Shown: positions 38,036 to 50,200 of the stretch, piece by piece
Layout of the letters: each line of letters begins with the position of its first letter
Numbering within the stretch: position 1 is the stretch's first letter
DNA from: Enoplosus armatus
Taxonomy: Eukaryota; Chordata; Actinopteri; Centrarchiformes; Enoplosidae
Reading direction: 5' to 3'
NCBI RefSeq assembly: GCF_043641665.1
Contig: NC_092189.1
Location: forward strand, 17,638,833 to 17,702,832
Length of the DNA stretch: 64,000 bases
Notes under the pieces: model-generated
Database searches by the model: none
Told to the model about the DNA's origin: nothing
Seen by the model: the letters and a program-made list of their open reading frames with translations, nothing else
Translations under genes and position numbers: made by a program

Positions 38036-40814
38036 GCGGACAGAACTGCTGCGTGTCTACTGCTAATGGGAGATACAGACGATGTATAAACAACATTCAG
38101 TTCCTGGTGGTGACAGAACCATGCCCAGGAGCACACGGCTTCACGGATCCCCCTGCATCCCGGTTCACACGGCAGATTATAAAGCGGATAGACGCCTTCG
38201 GTATACCAGGAGTGGACACGGGTTTACCATAAACTGACGTGAGGGGGACGGTGCCGCTTCACATTATGGACCGTACCACATTCAGCCGCAGCGGAAGGGG
38301 GGTGAGTGAACATAATAACTCTCATTTCACCGCGGCTAGGAAATATAAGTCATGATTTTTTTGTATTTTCCGAGGACATAAAAAAGAGGAAGTGCTGGAT
38401 TTTACTCGGCAGGACCAATAACGTTTAAGACAAAGATACCTTTTTAAAACTGGCCAACAAATCGTTCGTTGGTGTGGACACGTCCCCCCTCTGCTGTAGA
38501 CGTTGTTCACAGGTTGGAGACAACAATAGTACCCTGGGTGGGAGTTGGCTTATCACAATTGAATCTTGTTTTTGTATAAAATTCAGTTATTAATGAATTA
38601 ATAGTTATTGTAATGTCAGCAAATGATATCCTCTACCATTACGAACTAAGATACATTAATTTATGCTCAATAATGGAATATTTATTAGAAATATTTTGCA
38701 ATCATGGAAGGTCTCCACATATATTGTATTTTGCAATACATGCCACGATATTTATGTCTTTCTGCACAAGTATAATATATAACTATAGCTATATGTATGT
38801 ATATAAGGGATTTAGTCTTTGAAAAGAATAAGAGGACATTTTTTAAATTTTGTCTGATACCTTTATGTTAACCCATAAAACTACTGACTACTTTAGTTAA
38901 TGAGTTCTTGTTTTTGTTTTATTGCTGTATGTTTGAATTTGACGAATATAACTCACTGAGACACTACCGACTATAGACACAGCCAAACTTGTGATTAAAA
39001 AAGTCACTAAAAAACGTGAATGATCCCAGGAGGTCATTTACATTTGTTTGATATTATGTCACAATACACAGAGTTTGGAGGTGGCTGTAACCACCATATA
39101 GATGCAATGTCAGAAGCAAGTATTGTCAGTATGGTTATTAATGCTTTACAAAATTGTAATATGTTACAGACTGATGCATAGGCCTAAATAAATTTTACTT
39201 TGTGTTGCCAAGTTGTGTGCTTAGTTCCTTATTAACCAGGAAGTCACCCTGCTGTTTAACCACTCGGCTCTGAGTCCATAATCATATTTCATCTGTATGT
39301 GAGAAGTATAGAGACTGGACATGTTTCACCAACTGTATAGCACAGACGCTGGACACAGACACTGACTTTTGTTCATGGTGGAGCTACGAAAATGAACAAC
39401 TCCAGCAACCTCACTTTGAGCTCTGGACCTTTTAAGATGCTGCATTGGGACTGTTGTTAAAGAAATAGCTCAGTCACATTTGAGGCCTTGTCCTTAACAG
39501 ATATGATGTGCAAGCACCAAAAAAGTGCAGTCTAATCTACATGGACACTTTTTACAGGCCATGTGGCTGCAGATTCCGACATCATCTGATGCAGAGAAGA
39601 AAACTGAACTCTCTCTTTACCTGGTAACTCTACATTGTCTGATAACATTCAGGGATGTTTTTGATACGGCAGGAGTAGTGTCACCTATTAAAGACCCCTT
39701 TTTTGTTCACTAACGTATAGACTCATTAATCAAATGATCAATCAAGTTTTGCAGTGACAGGCCATCTACTGACCACAACAATGGAATCGAGCAGTTGTAA
39801 GTAGACACTAGTATCAGTCACTGTGTTATTATGTGATTATAGGCAAGCTCAGCAGACAGCATAAACCAGGGTGACTTACTCTATTTATTCCTTTATATCC
39901 CTCAACAGCGTGTCTCTCTCCTGTCATGAATCTGCTCTAACATGGACCCTCAGTTGCCAATAACAGGACACATAAAAAAAAGAAATATACATGCAAAGGC
40001 AAAGAAAGCAAACAATGCCGTCTCTGCTGCGACTGCCTGGCTTCTGCACATACAGTAAATCAAAGTGTGTTCTCATTCTCACTGCAGTTGAAATGCAAAT
40101 CACACAGAAGACAGCATTTGTACAGCAGCAGCACCACTGCAGTTGCCTGAGAGAACTGCAGTGTTACAGACACACCACAGTTGTCTGGTGCGTATATTAC
40201 ACTGGCAGTATTTTCATAATGCTGAGTGTCCTGCTTATGTGCATGTGTATTTACAGAGAGGTTCTTCAGTTGTTGCTGCCAGACTCCTTGCATATTTTAA
40301 TGTAATATGACACTCTTGGTTAGGAGTGATTTAAGATGCTACGATTTTGATCCATCGTCCCTTTAAAATTAAAATGTATTTACTGATGTGGGGATTAGGG
40401 GAAAATGAGATTATGCGTCTGCTTCTGAAAACATGAAACAGTCTTTGTGTATGAGTGGTGCACTAGATGCTGGCAAATTTAACAACAGAAGGCTGTGTTC
40501 AAATCTATTTGAACAAAAAGATTCAGTAACTTAAGATTTTGATATATTCATAATAATAATAATAAAAACGTGTTTTTTTCATCTTAAATGCAACTGTGAG
40601 TCTTATTCTCAAAACAAAAATACAGAAAGATTGTGTTACATAGGACCTCAAGATTCACCACATCCAAAAATAAGAAATGAACACCTGAACATCTATGCCT
40701 CCTCCTGTGCCTGCTGGAGACACATTTCTCCCAAAGATTTCCTTTCTTTCCCCCACCCCAGCCTAATTCAACATCAGCTTGCCACCACCGGGATTTGGCT
40801 CTGTAGCTCCCACG

Positions 40815-40827
40815 GTTGCTAAGCAAC
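40815..40827. promoter_or_regulatory. X-box-like (RFX) palindrome
   Basis: GTTGCTAAGCAAC, a perfect inverted repeat. The right half-site (AGCAAC) fits the RFX consensus RGYAAC, and the left fits GTNRCC at five of six positions, with a one-base spacer. It lies 5.4 kb upstream of grxcr1 and 2.9 kb upstream of atp8a1. Confidence 0.4.
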
Positions 40828-42258
40828 AGTGACAAGAAGCCTGCCTCTTCGATAATATGTGTGCGCACTGGTTTCTGTGTTTTATAGCATACCCAGTCCA
40901 AACAATGACTCATTCAACCAGCCGTCAAAAATTCTGCCACTGTTGAAATCTGTGTCAATTACAAACAGCACAACTGTTTTCATCAGCTTATTTTTATCTT
41001 TATTAGAGTGACCTACAACCATTGTTCTTTCATACGCTTCCCATTCTTACACATGGCAGGCGGTGATTTAAATGCAAATAAAAGATCCACCAAGACTTTA
41101 GCACAAAACATAATGTAACACTACTTTACAATCAGGTCCTTTAAATTTTATTTTTGTCCACAGCATTAATTAGCTATTGATAATAACAACACTTTATTAT
41201 TCCAAATTTCATATGGGGCGCCCTTCTACTATAGTTGTTCAACAAAATGGCAATACAGTACTCCAAACCATTTGGAGAACCACAAATGAATTAGGTAGCA
41301 GAAACAGGATTTCATGATCAAGAGCGCTCAATAAAGTAAAGTCTGGCATATGACTTCAATCAATCGAAGTGCCTGAAAGTGCCTCATCTAAGCTACAAAC
41401 AGCCTCATCAACCCACCTTTGAAATCCTCCCGGTCACCTTCTCTACGTCAAACTATGATGAGTTTGCAGTGTCCTTCAGAGATAGCAAACAAACAGCAGG
41501 TTGAATAACCAGCCTATAAATGATGCTGTTTGTAAGCTCCTGTCTGGGAGCCCTTTGCCTCTGCAGGAAAATACTTTGAGCCACTTTGCTGCTGTTGAGA
41601 GAGGAAATACTAAGCAAAGAAGTAATGCAGCTTAAACCCTCCAACAGCTTTACTGGATCCTATCCCAGATGCTTTTAAAAGGGTATCCAGTTGACTATAG
41701 GATGACGTACCACCTATTTCCCTTACTGGTATCTTTCCCATGGTACTGCGAACAGCTATTGTGAAACCTCTCCTAAATGTGTAACCTAGGCGTTAAAGGG
41801 CTTAACAATTTTATAGTAATTTAGCATCATTCTTTTTAAAAGTAAAATCATTACAAAAACAGCTTGAATCATACATTCATTGTATTTTAGAGACAGGCAT
41901 TCAGAAAGCACTTAAAAATGAAAGATGGGATAAAACCAGTTCTCATTTTTAGTGCTTTTAGACTCAGGAGTGGCTTTGGTATTCTCAAAAAAACATGAAT
42001 GTGTTCAACACACCTGTGGCTGCAATCTCTTTGAAGTTCAGTTTGTAAATCTTGAGCCTGAACATTTTACCTCAATCTCTTCAGGATAAATTAATTGCGT
42101 CATTGATTTTATCATTAATCATTGCTCCTTCTCTACAGACTGATCAAACCAAAATGGTGCAAGCAGCCATCAGGCCTGCAGCTGCATCCTTCATTCGTTG
42201 CCCTCAGCTCTTGAAGGAGATGATTGGGCGGTGACATTTAGCTGTAATTGAATTGCAT

Positions 42259-42273
42259 CCTGCCCCCTTGTGG
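42259..42273 (-). promoter_or_regulatory. CTCF-like motif
   Basis: On the minus strand CCACAAGGGGGCAGG, a strong match to the CTCF core, between atp8a1 and grxcr1. Confidence 0.4.
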
Positions 42274-44542
42274 ACATTGATCTGTAGTCAGGGAGGTTGA
42301 GGTGGTTTGATGACCAACTAATCACAAATGATGAGTCACTGCGGAGTCATTTTCTTTAACTCTGTTCACGACAGTTGATTAATGTGTGCAGATCTTGTCA
42401 AACGTGCACAAAGACACATTTCACATTCTATAAGAGGTAAGAGTTGGATAAAATACTATTTTGAATACCATTTTCTCTCATGCCCTAGATGTAGAGATCA
42501 GTCTGATTCTGTCTTATTACAACAACTCAGGGATGGACTGCAACTCAGTCATATAATGAAGTTAACATAAAAATGTGTTCATTCAAAATGTGCTACAAAA
42601 TTAAAACCATTTATCACCCTGCACTGTTTGACTTTCTCCACTCAGTCACAGCCGAGCCAACAAACAGCAGTGAAATTAAAGAGCGTTAAAGTATTAATCT
42701 TTTCAAATTACTTTTTTAATAGCAGTTGAGGTGGCTGGCGAGGCTACATTAGCACTGCTGATGAGGAGGGCTGAGAGATAAGCTCTTCAGGTTGAAAAGA
42801 CTATCACCATCTCAGTGGTCTCTTGTCTAAATGTGCTAAAGTGAGATAAAATGGCTGCTTGACTCAACATGGCGTGGGTGTGTTTCACTGAACTCTAGAT
42901 AAGCATGTGCCGTCCTGTCTTTACAGGAAAACATGGAGTTTTTTTCATGCATGTTTCATCATCTGCTGTGGAGTCACTGTAGTTGTATCCACCTGAAGTA
43001 TTTTTCTGGATTAAAAAAGGTTTTAACTGTAACTGAAAGTTATAGTGTATGAGGGGAGGATGATTGAGAAACTGCTCCTCCATGATATAAAAAAAAACTA
43101 ATTAAAATGAAAATGATATGTAAAGACCATGACTGATTTATTATAATTATAAGAACAGTATGTTCAACTGGCAGGCAGAGTACCATAAGCAGCTTTATCC
43201 AGACACTGACTGCCAAATTCAAAATGTAGGATCTCTAATCCACCCAGCACCAAGACTATATAAAATATAATATAACATAATACAATATAATGTGCGGTTA
43301 TGAGTTTTTGAAAACCCTGTGTAGTATCAGTATTCAGTATCTTTAATTTTGAGAATTTTCATGCACAAAAGATATCATTTCCCTCAGAATTCGACTCTTA
43401 TCGGGTGGCAAAGCAGCAACTGCACCAATCATGTAACACTAAAAGACAGCCTTGAAACCAGTATTACCCACTGCACCTGACAATGGCCTATATGACGTAA
43501 TGACGACCTATATTCATGAACACTAATGTAAACGAGTCTTGAAACTTGGTTTCAAAGGCTGAGTATTTCTCTATAACATTATGAATGCGTGATTAAATAA
43601 GCAACAATCATGGTAAAAGTTTAAATTCTTCACACTATTCCACTTGTGTACAGGTGGCAGCAATGAGCCAACAAAAACAGAAATGCACCAGTGAAGGCAG
43701 TGAAGAAGATGGCTGCTATCATGTGCACATGGATTTAAACAAATTCAAAACAAATTGACTTTGCAAATGTTTTCTGAGGAAGTAAATGTGCTCAATGCGT
43801 TTATGAGACCTCGAGGATACACACAATGCGCTATGATGAGTAACACTGAGTGTAAACAGAAACTTTGTTTGTTTACTAGAAAACTCCACAGGGAGCCTTT
43901 AACTTAACATAAGCAAACAACCAAACAACTGTCATAAATATTGAGTCAAATGTTGCTAAATCCTGATTGGTGCACAGAAATAAATGGCATAACCTTTATT
44001 CAGCAGAACCCCCCACACACACTTCAGACCAAACACACACTTCAGACCAAATGGCACAGACAGAAATCTTGGTGAAGTAACCAAGACTGCTCTGACTTGG
44101 GCACTTTACTGTCAGAAGCTGATTGAGAAAATATATTTCACTGAGCCTTTGACGACGGTAGTTTAGGAGAAGAACAGCTCAATAAAATTAAGTTCTAAGA
44201 CGATATTAAAAAAATAAAACTGATTAAGCCCCCCTCAGCTCCTCGGGCAGTAATTTCAAAATATAGATACCCTAATGGCATCTAACGCTGGCTATTAGCA
44301 GCAATGATACACTCTGAGCCATTACAGGCCATATTGTACTAGCTGTTGTGATGTCCTTATAATAAAAGACAGTTTAAAGGAGAGTTTGGGTCATTTTGGA
44401 TCAATAAGACTTGGAACCAGAGCCAGACTCAATACTACAACAACCTCAGGATGTCACTAAATCTTAATTTGACACATGAGACTTTCCCTGATGGATATTC
44501 TCTAATGATCAGCACGAGGTGACACAAACAGGTGATGACATG

Positions 44543-44543
<1 letters not shown>

Positions 44544-44590
<47 letters not shown>
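44544..44590. repeat. (TG)n microsatellite
   Basis: 47 bases of TG upstream of grxcr1. Confidence 0.98.
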
Positions 44591-44592
<2 letters not shown>

Positions 44593-45195
44593 CTCTTACC
44601 TCAGGGGCCAAACTGCAGCACTCAAACAGAGTGGTGTTGTCACTGCTATAAGCTGACGTGTCACATCTCCAGGGAGCTGCTTCATCACCTGTGACACAAA
44701 AAAACAGGCCGAGGCGTCTCTGTGGACAGGCTGCTGTGTTGTGTCACTGTGATACATTATATGGTCACTTCTGCTCCGTGAGGATGCCCAGTGAACACCT
44801 GCACTCCCACTTCACGTGTAGCGCACTAAGCAGTCAAGGAATATCCACTTACGTCATGCATTCATTGTTTGGAAGATGTCACAATGCATTTTATATATGT
44901 ATATGCATATATATAGACTTTTGCTACTCTTTGTAGTTTGTAGTTTATTTGTCACTTGTCACAGCTGTAACAAATGCAGTTAAAATTTATAAAAACTTCT
45001 GAAAAAAGATAGAAGCATCAAGACAAAAACAAAACTTTTAAAGTGTTGGAGTAAGTGCAATAAAATATCTGAGGATGTTCAACTAAAGTGCATATAGAAG
45101 AGTAAAAAGATCAAATATATACTTTAATAACCTACTTAAACACATATAACAAACAAGACAGGTCGAACAGAATCGATCAGCTTTGTGAGAATGCA

Positions 45196-45575
45196 GCCAC
45201 AGCGGTTCTTTGAGCTAAATGCTAATGTCAGCATGCTAACATGCTCACACATGGCAATGCTAATATGATTAAATTTAGCAAGTATAATGTTTGCTAATCT
45301 AAACTACATGTCAACTAAGTAACGTGGTTAGCTAAAACGCTAACGTGTAAGCATGCTAACTTTTGCTAATTAGCACCGAACACAAAGCACTGCTGAGGCT
45401 TTGATTTGTGTTATAAATATTGGACACATTTAAACTTGTTGATGGTGCTGTAGGAAAAGTCAGGGGGTCAACAAATTAGGATTTATCATCTGACAACCAT
45501 GAATGTGTAAAATATCATGGCAATCCATCTAATAGTTGTTGAGATATTTCAGTCTGGACCAGAAGTGAACCAACA
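45196..45575 (+). repeat. GCTAA-type dispersed repeat, copy 2
   Basis: Same block order and orientation as 31472-31800, including GCATGCTAAC near the start and TGTTGAGATATTTCAGTC near the end. Lies about 650 bp upstream of grxcr1. Confidence 0.7.
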
Positions 45576-45999
45576 GCTAGTGTGGCTAAAATTACGGCTA
45601 GCGTGGCTAAAAATTATGTAATGTTATGATGTAACTAGGTTAATGTCTGTGTGTTTGTGTCATCTAAGGTGTGTGTTTAGTGCTGGGAAGGTGTAGGGCG
45701 TTCAGCAGTCCAACACTTTAATCATTATTTATGTTTTAAATTAATTACTAGTTTGTAGGGGGAAAAATATATAATATATACCTTTCATAATCTTGAAATG
45801 TAGCTGATGCAGAAGTTGTTTTTCGCCTCACAGTGTCGGCTGTCGTCCTGTCCCATGAGGGAGAAATGTTTGTTTGTTTGATTAAAGCACATGAAGTCAG
45901 GCCATTAAAAGTCTTCTGTCAAAGCTTTGGTGAAAACTGTGTAAACTGTGATGAATAATTCAGAGACAACTATCATTTTACTTGAGATTAGCTTGCTCG

Positions 46000-46013
46000 G
46001 TTGCCATGGTAGA
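46000..46013. promoter_or_regulatory. X-box-like (RFX) site upstream of grxcr1
   Basis: GTTGCCATGGTAGA. The left half (GTTGCC) and AT spacer match the RFX X-box exactly; the right half is degenerate (four of six). It is about 210 bp upstream of the grxcr1 start codon, in the presumed promoter or 5' UTR. Confidence 0.45.
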
Positions 46014-46223
46014 GATGCATGTATTATTTACTGGCAGTGTGAGTCTGACTGTAAGACAGCTTACAGACTTTCAGTCGTTTTTAGATCTGTTCAAACGGCG
46101 AGGATTAAACGTGGTAGTAATCCATGGGGGACAAATAGTGTGTCTGAGCTGTCTACCTCCGAATGAGACGCAAGGAGCTACGCTGCAGTGTTGTGGACCA
46201 TGTAATGTGGCAGAGGGTTTGCA

Positions 46224-46628
46224 ATGGAGGGGACGATGCTGACGGCAGGGCCGGAGAAGCCACAGAAGAGGGTGAGGTTCCGTGTGGCTTCGGGGAACAG
46301 CGGCCGGGTGCTAAAAGAAATGTTCAAGGATGAGGGGCCTTCAGACTCCCTGGATTCAGACTGCACCAGCAGCTCTGACGCTGAACGGGCCAGCACCCCC
46401 TCCACAAGTGGAGACCTACACGGACACCTGTATGGATACCTGGGCTCCGAGCTGGATGACAGTGAGTGTGAGCCGGATGACCTGCTCATGTACGCAGGGG
46501 CCACCAAGGACTGGATGTTCACCACCAAGAGGGTCAACATACTCAGTAAAAATGGGACTGTGCGAGGGGTCAAGCACAAAGTAAGCGCAGGTCAGACGCT
46601 GTTTGAAAACCTTCCCACCTCCAACAGT
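46224..46628 (+). CDS. grxcr1: grxcr1 exon 1
   Basis: 405 bp, 135 codons, from the start codon to an AACAGT/GTGAGT donor. It encodes the [18 protein letters not shown] block near the N-terminus, an acidic/Ser-rich stretch, and the conserved [20 protein letters not shown] block. An internal in-frame ATG at 46236 could also serve as the start. Confidence 0.93.
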
Positions 46629-47263
46629 GTGAGTACACCTGACAAGAGTTTTGTCTTATTGTTTAATACAACATGTTTGATGCATTGCCATTATTTATAT
46701 AAATATATCAGTTATAACACCAGTTCCCATCACTGTTGTCCCTGTCCTCAAATCTAGTTACAGGTAGGGGCTACATGAAGGCTGAGATAAAAGCTCACAA
46801 TAGAGGACAAGGTCACAGAGCAATTAAAGATTAATGATGCATTTCGTTAAGTGTTTCAAGAGAAACTAATCAGGTTAATGAATTCTCTGCACTTCGCTTT
46901 CTAGTATCCCTTCACAGACAAGTGTTTGTTATTCTGAGGTAACTCTTGGCCTGTGTGCTGATGCAAAGGTGATGCAGAAGGTCATATCGAAGAAACAATT
47001 TTTCTGCAGAGTGGTATTAGGTGAACAAACAGCGTCACTGTAGACAAGATAACGCTTCCCATCACGATTAAGTGAGATTATCTTTCTTCTTTAAATGCTT
47101 ATCACGGTCCGGTCTTATCCTAAAGGAGCATTCTGGTGTTTTTATGTTTATCATCAATGTAAAAATCACGATTTTCAAGTCTGTGCAGTAAATTGATTTC
47201 AACTCTGTTGAAATAAATGGTAACCAATGGCTGCCTGGATGAGAGGATGAGCACATTAAAAAA

Positions 47264-47298
<35 letters not shown>

Positions 47299-50200
47299 AT
47301 ATACTTTAGGAAATTCTTTAAAGCTATGCAAATAATACATAACTTGTTAGATGGTTAAAACATGCAGTATCACTTTCTAATAAGGCACCTTTTATAAATG
47401 GAAATCATAATCTCCTAACACACAGCTGCCCAAACACAGGTCTTGGAGGAGGGGTTTAGTTGCCATATTTATATTTATATATTGGGATGGCAATCCTCAC
47501 TTCACCTTGACAAACTGTACATCATTGGAAAGCTCAAAGCCTCACAAGCCTCATAGTTGCGTAATTTGTAACGGGACTGCATTCAGAAAAGACCAGTAAA
47601 ATCTCAGTCTCGAACATTTGTCTTATGTTCGTGCCTAAGATTTTAGTTCAGCATTAGTCATTTTTCTTTGAGTTTGTCATTTTCAGCTTGAGAACAAAAA
47701 GTGGGTGTTTACTAATGCTTTATTGATCAGTTATAAGCCATTAATAAACACAACCTTTGGGTTGCCAGGTGAACAATCCCTTTGGCATTTCTATATGGTA
47801 TTAATGCAGTTAGAAATGTTGTTGATGTTGGTTTATGAAAGCTATTAGCTATAACTTATTAGAAAAGTGTTACCAAACAAATGTTCCTATAAATGAAAGA
47901 AAATATAGTACATATACTGAAATATACTGACATTTTACATCATAATCTACAATATATTGCTGCCAGGATGTAAAGTTTAATTTCTGCATTGTTAATTCTA
48001 ATATATACTTAAAAACAAATACAAAAAAATCTAATGATGTAACAACATTGAGGATTCTTCCCTCTTAGATGGAGTTGTCTCTTGAATTTGGGCGTATAGT
48101 GATCTACACTACGAGCTTCCGTGTGGTGAGGACAACCTTCGAGCGCTGCGAGCTGGTCCGGAAGATCTTCCAGAACCACAGGGTGAAGTTTGTGGAGAAG
48201 AACATCGCCCTGGACTGTGAGTACGGGAAGGAGCTGGAGGAGCGATGCAAACGTGTGGGAGAACCTCCTTCGCTACCAGTCGTGTTCATTGACGGACACT
48301 ACCTTGGGGTCAGCCCTCATTACTCCTTTCTAATGATATCAATATCGTGTCCGTTCACACTGATTTCATTAAATATTGAATCATGGCATTGAACTTGTTT
48401 TGCAGGGTGCTGAGAAAATACTAGGCATGAATGAATCAGGAGAGCTTCAAGATCTTCTGACAAAAATTGAGGTTAGTTTTCATTGTTTGGCTTCACATTA
48501 TGAATAATTGATGGTGGTAAAATGGGTGATTTTCCTGTGAATCAGGTTGAGTCAACCACTTGATTTAACACACATATTGATTGTTTAATTATTCATGTGT
48601 CTCCTATTAGATTAACAATATTATATATGCTTTATTGCACATATAATATCAAAGATAATTATGAAGTCATAGTGAATTAATGCTTTGTGTTTGTCCAAAG
48701 TCATTGAGATGAACACGGGAGCAGTAATCCCCCCCCCCCCCAGTCCTGTCATCAATAAAACATGAGCCAACTGCAGTGTAAAAGATGCATGCACATCAAT
48801 AAGTGACCATCAATAATGGAGGGCTTGTTATTGATTCTGCCTCCAACACATTTGTTCACACACACCAACGCACAGCACGTCGCTCTGTGGTGCAAACCGA
48901 GATTGTGTAAACTATTTCTACTTCGCTCTGAGCTGCAGCAGCATCTGTCACACAAGCACTGGCCTTTTCTCAGGCCTCAGGTTGTAATTTGGAGTTCAGA
49001 CCCAAGAAAAATCTTCATAAGTGAATACAAAGCCGTGTTGTGACATTTAAGTCACGCATTCCCGTCCCTGCAGGCTATTAAAAAAGTGTGCAGCTCTGAA
49101 AAGGTCATGCATACGCTAATCAGTCCAGAACTGGCCGGCAACGTGGCTTTATTGTTTATATCTGCAGAGTGATGCCCGAAATAAACCTCCAATTTGAAAA
49201 GGAAGTTGTGATTAAAAGAACAGTTAAACATTTTGGGAAATAAATGTATTTGTTTCCTTGCAGAGTTAGATAAGAGGATTGATACCACTCATGTCTGTGG
49301 GCTAAATATATATTAACACTGGGAGAAACAGTTAGCCTTCACTAATCAACACGATATATCTCATTTGTTTAATCTTTGCAAAAACTGAAGTGTAAAACCG
49401 ACAAATTGTGTTTTTTATCGCTGCGGTCAGGAATTGTTAGTAGAATGGGAAGAACAGGAAAACCTCCTACTACAGCATTGTAGTCACATGATTTAATTAG
49501 CCTAAATTACCTACTTTTGTGATGTTAGATATTTGGAGTAGTTTGTTAACAAGTGAAAACAGATACCAACAAAAATAGCTGAACGGTTTGTTGACACAAC
49601 TGTCAGAAATAAATGCCAATATTCACTTGGAATTATAACTTGGAGGAAACTGTTTTTCCAACTAGGTTGCTCCAATTTATGGTCTAAATGACATGAAGCA
49701 AACACGGCACATGTGCCAGACTATTTCTAGGTTGGGGGCAGTGACTTTTTAGAGTCTCCACAGGTTGCTTGGCAACCTCACAGTGACGACAAGACTCCAG
49801 GAAGTCTCTGCAGCCGGCCAGGAATTAGTCTGGCACATTACTCCCCGTAAAACAAATGAGATGTAACATGTGAATGAATGAGCTTTGCTTGTAGGTGGAT
49901 TTTTCTACCTTTGGACAGAGCCAGGCTAGCTGTTTCCCCCTGTTTCCAGTCATTATGCTAAGCTAAGCTAACATGGTAGCGAGTGGTATTGATCTTCTCA
50001 TCTAACTTTCAACAAATAAGCAAATAAGAGTGTCCCAAAATATCAGACTATTCCTTGAAAGTCTTCATTCTCTGAAAATGTGGGCTTTAGGAAGAAAAGT
50101 AAATCCAGCGCTGATTTGTGTAAGGAATGTAGCTATTTTACATGCCAGTGTTTAATGTTGGATATCTTATCTGGAATGTAAAAAAAATGTTATCCATCCA

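Larger units (their letters stand above)
37600..38320 (-). promoter_or_regulatory. atp8a1: CpG-rich 5' region of atp8a1
   Basis: CpG density rises clearly compared with the AT-rich surroundings and covers exon 1 and the sequence upstream. A CRE-like TGACGTGA lies at 38235-38242. The transcription start site cannot be placed from sequence alone. Probably a CpG-type promoter. Confidence 0.55.
38311..46223. other. intergenic region between atp8a1 and grxcr1 (divergent)
   Basis: About 7.9 kb between two divergent genes. It holds an X-box-like palindrome (40815-40827), a CTCF-like motif (42259-42273), a local tandem duplication (about 44013-44050), a long (GT)n (44544-44590), a GCTAA-type repeat (45196-45575) and the presumed grxcr1 promoter. 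No coding exon or RNA gene is recognised. Confidence 0.6.

Noticed and set aside
45982..46242. 86-codon plus-strand frame just upstream of grxcr1
   Set aside because: Overlaps the grxcr1 start in another frame and resembles no known protein; best read as promoter/5' UTR sequence.
46178..46579. 133-codon minus-strand frame opposite grxcr1 exon 1
   Set aside because: Antisense shadow of conserved plus-strand coding sequence.
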